Part shown: in pieces, positions 60,254-64,000 of the stretch
Layout of the letters: each line of letters opens with the position of its first letter
How positions within the stretch are numbered: position 1 is the stretch's first letter
Assembly (NCBI RefSeq): GCF_035594125.1
Contig: NC_087168.1
Span: 7,804,650 to 7,868,649 of the forward strand
Direction: 5' to 3'
DNA: 64,000 nt
Source of the DNA: Scylla paramamosain
Lineage: Eukaryota; Arthropoda; Malacostraca; Decapoda; Portunidae
Translations under genes and position numbers: made by a program
Notes under the pieces: generated by a model
Databases searched by the model: none
Seen by the model: only the letters and a program-made list of their open reading frames with translations
Told to the model about the DNA's origin: nothing

Positions 60254-60960
60254 ATGCCTGTGTTTGGGCACCTGGAGAAATTCCATATGGCTCAAGACTG
60301 GGAGTAGTATGTGGCAGTGCTCAAGAACTACCTCAGTTCCAACAGCATCACTGATGCCACCAAGCAGAGGAAGATACTGCTTACCTCTGAAGGAATGGAA
60401 ACCTACCAGTCAATGTGCACTCTACTGGCACACAACAAACCAGAGTCAAAAAAATTCTGATGAGCTGGTGAAGGCAGTTCAGAACCACATCAAGCTATGG
60501 CCCAGTATCACCACATGCTACAAATTCTACACACTCACATAAGGAAGGGGAGTCTATTGCAGAGCTTGTGGTGAATCCGTGGAGGGCAGCTCAGGACTGC
60601 AAGTTTAAGGATTTGAATGAACACTTATGGGACCACTTCATTGTTGGTTTTGAAGACAAGACCATACAAACCAAGTTGCTGTTCATGGCCAATGAAGTAA
60701 GTTTCAGTGAAGCTTTACAGGTAGCACTAGCTAAGGCTAAGGAATCTGCAGAGCAGCATGCTGCTGACATTCAGGCAGCTCAGCATGCTGCCAAAGTTAC
60801 AGCAGTTATCAAAACCAGTACCTTGTTCTCTTGGCTGTGGTGGTGACTATTTCCGCTGTGAGTGCAAACATAAGGATGCCACCTGCAGCTCATGCAGCAG
60901 GGCAGGACACCTCAGTTGAGTGTGTTGCTCCTCTGACCATGCTTGGTCTTCCATCAACCC
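60254..60960 (+). pseudogene. Gypsy gag, degenerate
   Basis: Starts at ATG 60254 (MPVFGHLEKFHMAQDWE, then a stop). It continues with VLKNYLSSNSITDATKQRKI, ESIAELVVNPWRAAQDCKFK, DLNEHLWDHFIVGFEDKTIQ, TKLLFMANEVSFSEALQVAL and a zinc knuckle ATCSSCSRAGHLS then Cys (60884-60922; a TGA lies inside). This is the capsid-nucleocapsid order of Ty3/gypsy gag. A frameshift near 60460-60560 moves the middle part to another frame; knuckle and start share one frame. Confidence 0.8.
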
Positions 60961-61228
60961 CACCAGGCAAAAGGACAACACGAGGAGGAAGAACTACTCG
61001 AAGAATGAGGCCCCTCACTACACCTATGTGATCAGGGACAAGGAAGTTGAAACTTCCTTGAGTAATGACAACAGTGAGGTGGGTGGAATGCAATGTTATA
61101 CAATTGGCTGTGTGGGAAAGTGAAGTGACCCAAAGAATGAGGTGTCTGTTCAGATTCAGGGTAAAAAAGTGACAATGCAAGTGGATACACTCTCACTTAT
61201 TTCCAAAGAAACTTACCATAAACTTATA
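60961..61228 (+). pseudogene. Gypsy protease start, truncated by DIRS insertion
   Basis: In the gag frame, KNEVSVQIQGKKVTMQVDTL then SLISKETYHKL is the retropepsin N-terminal strand and active-site loop. DTGA has become DTLS, apparently through a few lost bases (Asp at 61184-61186). The frame runs into the DIRS terminus at about 61229, so pol beyond protease is missing. Confidence 0.7.
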
Positions 61229-61625
61229 GAAGTACATGAGACTTACCATGGGTGAAGTACATGAGACTTACCATGGGTCAGTTGAAATGTGCTTCGGATT
61301 TTGCGAAGCAAGCCACCGCTGCTGGAGAGAGCTTTCACATGAGATACACAAAGATCAAGGTACCGACAGACTTTAAAGAGCTGAGAGCCACCCACATGCC
61401 ACAAGTTCCCGAAAAATGCCTGTCGGAAAGAGAAACACAAAGTCAAAAGCCCATCTTTCCGAAGGGTGGGAGTGGTGGGCATGTGAAAGCTCTCTCCAGC
61501 AGCGGTGGCTTGCTTCGCAAAATCCGAAGCACATTTCAACTGACCCATGGTAAGTCTCATGTACTTCTATAATTTTACTTCAGCAACCCACCGCTATTGC
61601 TGGAGAGGCTCCACATGAGATTTTA
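61229..61625. repeat. DIRS B terminal inverted and tandem repeats
   Basis: 61254-61341 is the exact reverse complement of 61480-61567 (88 bases, beginning GAAGTACATGAGACTTACC). A 25-base outer unit (61229-61253) repeats the first 25 bases of the left arm. A diverged third copy of the inner part (CACCGCT..GCTGGAGAGRCT) lies at 61583-61618. Spacer 61342-61479 is unique. In DIRS elements an internal region complementary to the termini guides circle formation; the layout here fits such a role but is not proof. Confidence 0.85.
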
Positions 61626-61844
61626 AAGCCATGTGGGTGTACTCTCAGAACTACACAATCCTTAACGTTCTCCAAGTGAGTGATTGAAAATTAAACAAAC
61701 TAAATATGTATCCCAACTTCATTGTATGAAAAATCCTCCTCCTTAAACAGATATGTCCCTTACAAAAACATATAGTACATGTATAAAACAAACAAAATAT
61801 GTCAATTGAGATCCAACGCAAATGAATAGAGAAACCTGTTAACA
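61626..61844. other. DIRS B 3' untranslated region
   Basis: AT-rich sequence between the recombinase stop codon (61845) and the terminal repeats. Confidence 0.5.
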
Positions 61845-63032
61845 TTACAATACAGAATCCAGTATGGCCTCTTGAAAAAAATCTGAAACCTGAGTGATCT
61901 CCTTATTATAGTGTTTAGCAAAGGTTGTCTCCTGAGTCCAACCTGCCTTAGATAAGATAATGTTAACTGGGACATCCATGGCTTTGGCCTTGGAAGCAGA
62001 GGCTGGTCGAACACTGCCAGCCGTGAATTTCTTAGTATTGATACCACAGTCGACAAGAACAGTTTTAATCCACCTTGCCACTGTATCTTTGGAAACACTT
62101 TTATGTGGCTTCACCACACTGATGAGGAGTTTCCCATTATCCTTCCCAAATTCCTTTCTCAGATTCTCCGTTCTGTTAATATATTCCTTCAAGGTATTTA
62201 CAACACACATTCTAGAATCAGGTAAATAAGCATGAAACTTAAGCATTCTCACATTAAACTTCGGACGACACTGCTTAATGTTGCCCCCTAACAAAAGAGA
62301 TACAGAATTGTTATCAACAATAGCATTGGAATACAATAATAAATGTAAGGTCTGTACTCTTGCAGCTTGAGTCAATGCCATAAGCATCACCAATTTCAAA
62401 GTTAAAGATTTCAAAGATAGGTCTTGTAATGGGCTCATGGACCTCAGCTTCTGCAATACTGGCTGCACATCCCAGGTTTCAGCATACCTAGGGCAAGAGG
62501 GTCTCAAGTTAAACACACCACGCATAAACCTATTGATAAGTGGATGATTCCCAGCTCTACATCCTTCCAACGTAATGCCTAAAGCAGAGAGAGCACCTCT
62601 TGCTGTGTTAACAGACTCATACCCCACCCCTCTATGAAATGTCTCTGAAAGGAAATTCAAAACACTAATTACAGACGGAGTAGAGGGATTGATATTCCAT
62701 CTATCACAAAATGATGACCATCTTTTAATGTGTGGTCTATATTGCCGCATCGTACCTGGTCTCCACGATGCCATGATAATCTCTGTACCTTCTGACGATA
62801 CACCTCTCCCTCTAAGTTGTTGCCTGACAAAAGACATGCCATCAATTGGGTGTGGGTCATAATCGGGTGTTCTTCCGCTGATGAGGGATGTCGTAGTACA
62901 TTTGTTTTCTGAGTGATGAGCCTGGGGGCCTTGATCAACATTTGCAGAAGAGGGCCCATCCAAGGTTGGGAATTCCACATTGGAACAACCATCCACCCCT
63001 TGGCTCTCTCCTCCCTCATTTTCTGTAGACAC
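61845..63032 (-). CDS. DIRS B tyrosine recombinase
   Basis: A 395-residue intact frame. The variable N-terminus (1-80) is followed by the core-binding domain (MASWRPGTMRQYRPHIKRWS, around 87-106; RGVGYESVNTARGALSALGI, 134-153) and the catalytic domain: first Arg in AARVQTLH (R225), Lys-bearing region (SVVKPHKSVSKDTVARWIK), FTAGSVRPASASKAK (R342, with Gly at the usual His), W365 in AGWTQETTF and the nucleophile Y375 (KHYNKE). It would insert circular DNA copies without target duplication. The start codon overlaps the MT reading frame by 364 bases; a later start is possible. No breaks were found. Confidence 0.88.
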   Translation of the reverse strand: MSTENEGGESQGVDGCSNVEFPTLDGPSSANVDQGPQAHHSENKCTTTSLISGRTPDYDPHPIDGMSFVRQQLRGRGVSSEGTEIIMASWRPGTMRQYRPHIKRWSSFCDRWNINPSTPSVISVLNFLSETFHRGVGYESVNTARGALSALGITLEGCRAGNHPLINRFMRGVFNLRPSCPRYAETWDVQPVLQKLRSMSPLQDLSLKSLTLKLVMLMALTQAARVQTLHLLLYSNAIVDNNSVSLLLGGNIKQCRPKFNVRMLKFHAYLPDSRMCVVNTLKEYINRTENLRKEFGKDNGKLLISVVKPHKSVSKDTVARWIKTVLVDCGINTKKFTAGSVRPASASKAKAMDVPVNIILSKAGWTQETTFAKHYNKEITQVSDFFQEAILDSVL

Positions 63033-63999
63033 CTAGTAATGAGAGAAAATGGTGGGAAAAGGTAAATCAGATCGAAACTGGCCCAATTTAATGTGAACGC
63101 ATCCACATGCTTTGCTTCAGGATCAGGTCTCCACGAGCAAAAACAATCCATTTGCTTGTTTAAGCGAGAAGCAAATAAGTCAATGGAGGGAGTTCCAAAA
63201 ACTACACACAACTCTTTAAAAATCTTTGGATTAAGTTTCCATTCATGTTTGTCATTAAAATTACGAGAGGCTTCATCCGCCAACACATTCTTCTTTCCTG
63301 GTATGTGTGCACAAGTAATCCAGATGTCATTGGAAATACACCAATTCCAGATATCAATGCAGATAGAGTTACACACTAGTGATTTAGTTCCACCCATCTC
63401 ATTAACATAAGCAATGGCTGTGGTATTATCACACATAACTTTAACATGGCAGCCTTTAAGCAAGTAAGCAAAAGATTGAAGGGTAAACAAGATGGCCTTG
63501 AGTTCCCTTGCATTAATGTGTAGGCAACTTTCTTCTGTTGTCCATTTACCATTGGTGGAATGCTTTAATACACAACCACCCCAACCTAAATCTGAGGCAT
63601 CAGTAAAAACTTCAACAGAAGGAGCAGTCCGAATAATTTTCTGAACTTGCGTACCTACTTCAGAGATCCACCAACTCAGCTCCATTTTCATTTCCTTTGA
63701 GATAGTCATACATTTGTCAAAGTTGCCCTTTCCTACCTTTAATGCAACAATTTTGGCCTTTTCTAAAATTCTGTAATGGAGCTTACCTAATTCAACGGCC
63801 GGAATGGCAGCTACCAACATGCCAACTACCCGAGCTACCTCTCTGATCTTTGCCTTATTTCTACTGGCCAAGGATGAACAACTTTCCACAATCTTCTTCA
63901 CTCTACGAGCAGGGAGTGTGACAGTCATGGCTTCAGAATCGATGATGTTGCCAAGATATTCTATGCGTTTTGTAGGCACCAAAACTGACTTGTCCACAT
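62669..63999 (-). CDS. DIRS B RT (C-terminal part), RNase H and methyltransferase
   Basis: Frame open from the window edge to 62669 (442 codons seen); the true start lies beyond 64000. It has the RT thumb and connection (KRIEYLGNIIDSEAMTV to about residue 110), then RNase H with all four acidic residues: D133 (EVFTDAS), E165 (INARELKAI), D190 (VMCDNTTA) and D241 (VLADEASR). The methyltransferase-like domain covers about residues 250-350 (FGTPSIDLFASRLNKQ, IYLFPPFSLITRCLQKM, WMVVPMWNSQPW). The YADD-type RT centre is off the edge. The end overlaps the recombinase frame, a known feature of DIRS elements. Confidence 0.88.
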   Translation of the reverse strand, partial: VDKSVLVPTKRIEYLGNIIDSEAMTVTLPARRVKKIVESCSSLASRNKAKIREVARVVGMLVAAIPAVELGKLHYRILEKAKIVALKVGKGNFDKCMTISKEMKMELSWWISEVGTQVQKIIRTAPSVEVFTDASDLGWGGCVLKHSTNGKWTTEESCLHINARELKAILFTLQSFAYLLKGCHVKVMCDNTTAIAYVNEMGGTKSLVCNSICIDIWNWCISNDIWITCAHIPGKKNVLADEASRNFNDKHEWKLNPKIFKELCVVFGTPSIDLFASRLNKQMDCFCSWRPDPEAKHVDAFTLNWASFDLIYLFPPFSLITRCLQKMREERAKGWMVVPMWNSQPWMGPLLQMLIKAPRLITQKTNVLRHPSSAEEHPIMTHTQLMACLLSGNNLEGEVYRQKVQRLSWHRGDQVRCGNIDHTLKDGHHFVIDGISIPLLRL

Positions 64000-64000
64000 T

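Larger units (their letters stand above)
61229..64000 (-). mobile_element. DIRS-type retroelement B, intact ORFs, continues past window
   Basis: Minus-strand element whose right end lies within the gypsy protease. Two long uninterrupted frames encode RT-RNase H-methyltransferase and tyrosine recombinase. The terminal 400 bases contain an 88-bp inverted repeat and a tandem 25-base duplication. DIRS A is a relative by protein sequence but has different terminal repeats. The left half (rest of RT, ORF1, left terminal repeat) is outside the window. Confidence 0.85.

Overview
This window is eukaryotic nuclear DNA from an animal, most likely a decapod crustacean and perhaps a crab. That assignment is inference from three things seen here: very long (CA)n, (TA)n and (CT)n tracts, a dense layer of decayed retroelements, and one intron-containing host gene with canonical GT-AG splice sites. 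There are no operons, ribosomal RNA genes, tRNA genes or CRISPR arrays. Nearly all long reading frames belong to transposable elements, most of them broken.

Host gene. Four exons on the minus strand (57453-57349, 57114-56980, 47941-47854 and 29429-29242) join in phase into the C-terminal 171 residues of a COMM-domain protein, best matched to COMMD7. The N-terminal exon or exons are not identified. Two introns, 18.4 kb and 9.0 kb, hold most of the mobile DNA described below.

Layout. 1-3866: right part of a BEL/Pao LTR retrotransposon with its 3' LTR, split by a LINE (family A). 3867-6056: a decayed minus-strand Ty3/gypsy integrase. 6057-10324: a decayed DIRS-type tyrosine-recombinase retroelement bounded by inverted terminal repeats. 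10818-24116: a decayed Gmr1-like Ty3/gypsy element whose integrase lies before its reverse transcriptase. It is split by a family A LINE (11717-14912) and by a 4.9-kb block containing a second LINE family (B). 24118-29000: MITEs, a Tigger-type transposon and microsatellites. 29034-29429: last COMMD7 exon with its poly(A) signal. 29767-31440: hAT fossil. 32297-35599: the most complete family A LINE. 35800-40147: family C LINE pieces, including three truncated tails each anchored in a (GT)n tract. 40148-41838: another family A copy. 42050-45770: a CR1-type LINE (D) with an SGNH-esterase ORF1. 46963-50351: two related MITEs in opposite orientation, a SINE and an ORF1 fragment. 50690-54855: three family A LINE segments in alternating orientation. 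54890-56532: microsatellites and a hairpin. 56980-57453: two COMMD7 exons. 58455-58990: Tigger transposase fragment. 60000-61228: 5' LTR, gag and protease of another gypsy element, cut off by a DIRS-type element (61229 to the window end, minus strand) with two intact overlapping ORFs.

Within each element the genes form the usual set: gag, protease, RT, RNase H and integrase for LTR elements; gag, RT-RNase H-methyltransferase and tyrosine recombinase for DIRS; endonuclease and RT for LINEs. Only the DIRS element at the right edge and the CR1-type RT look recent enough to be near-functional. Family names rest on motifs read by eye; no database search was run.
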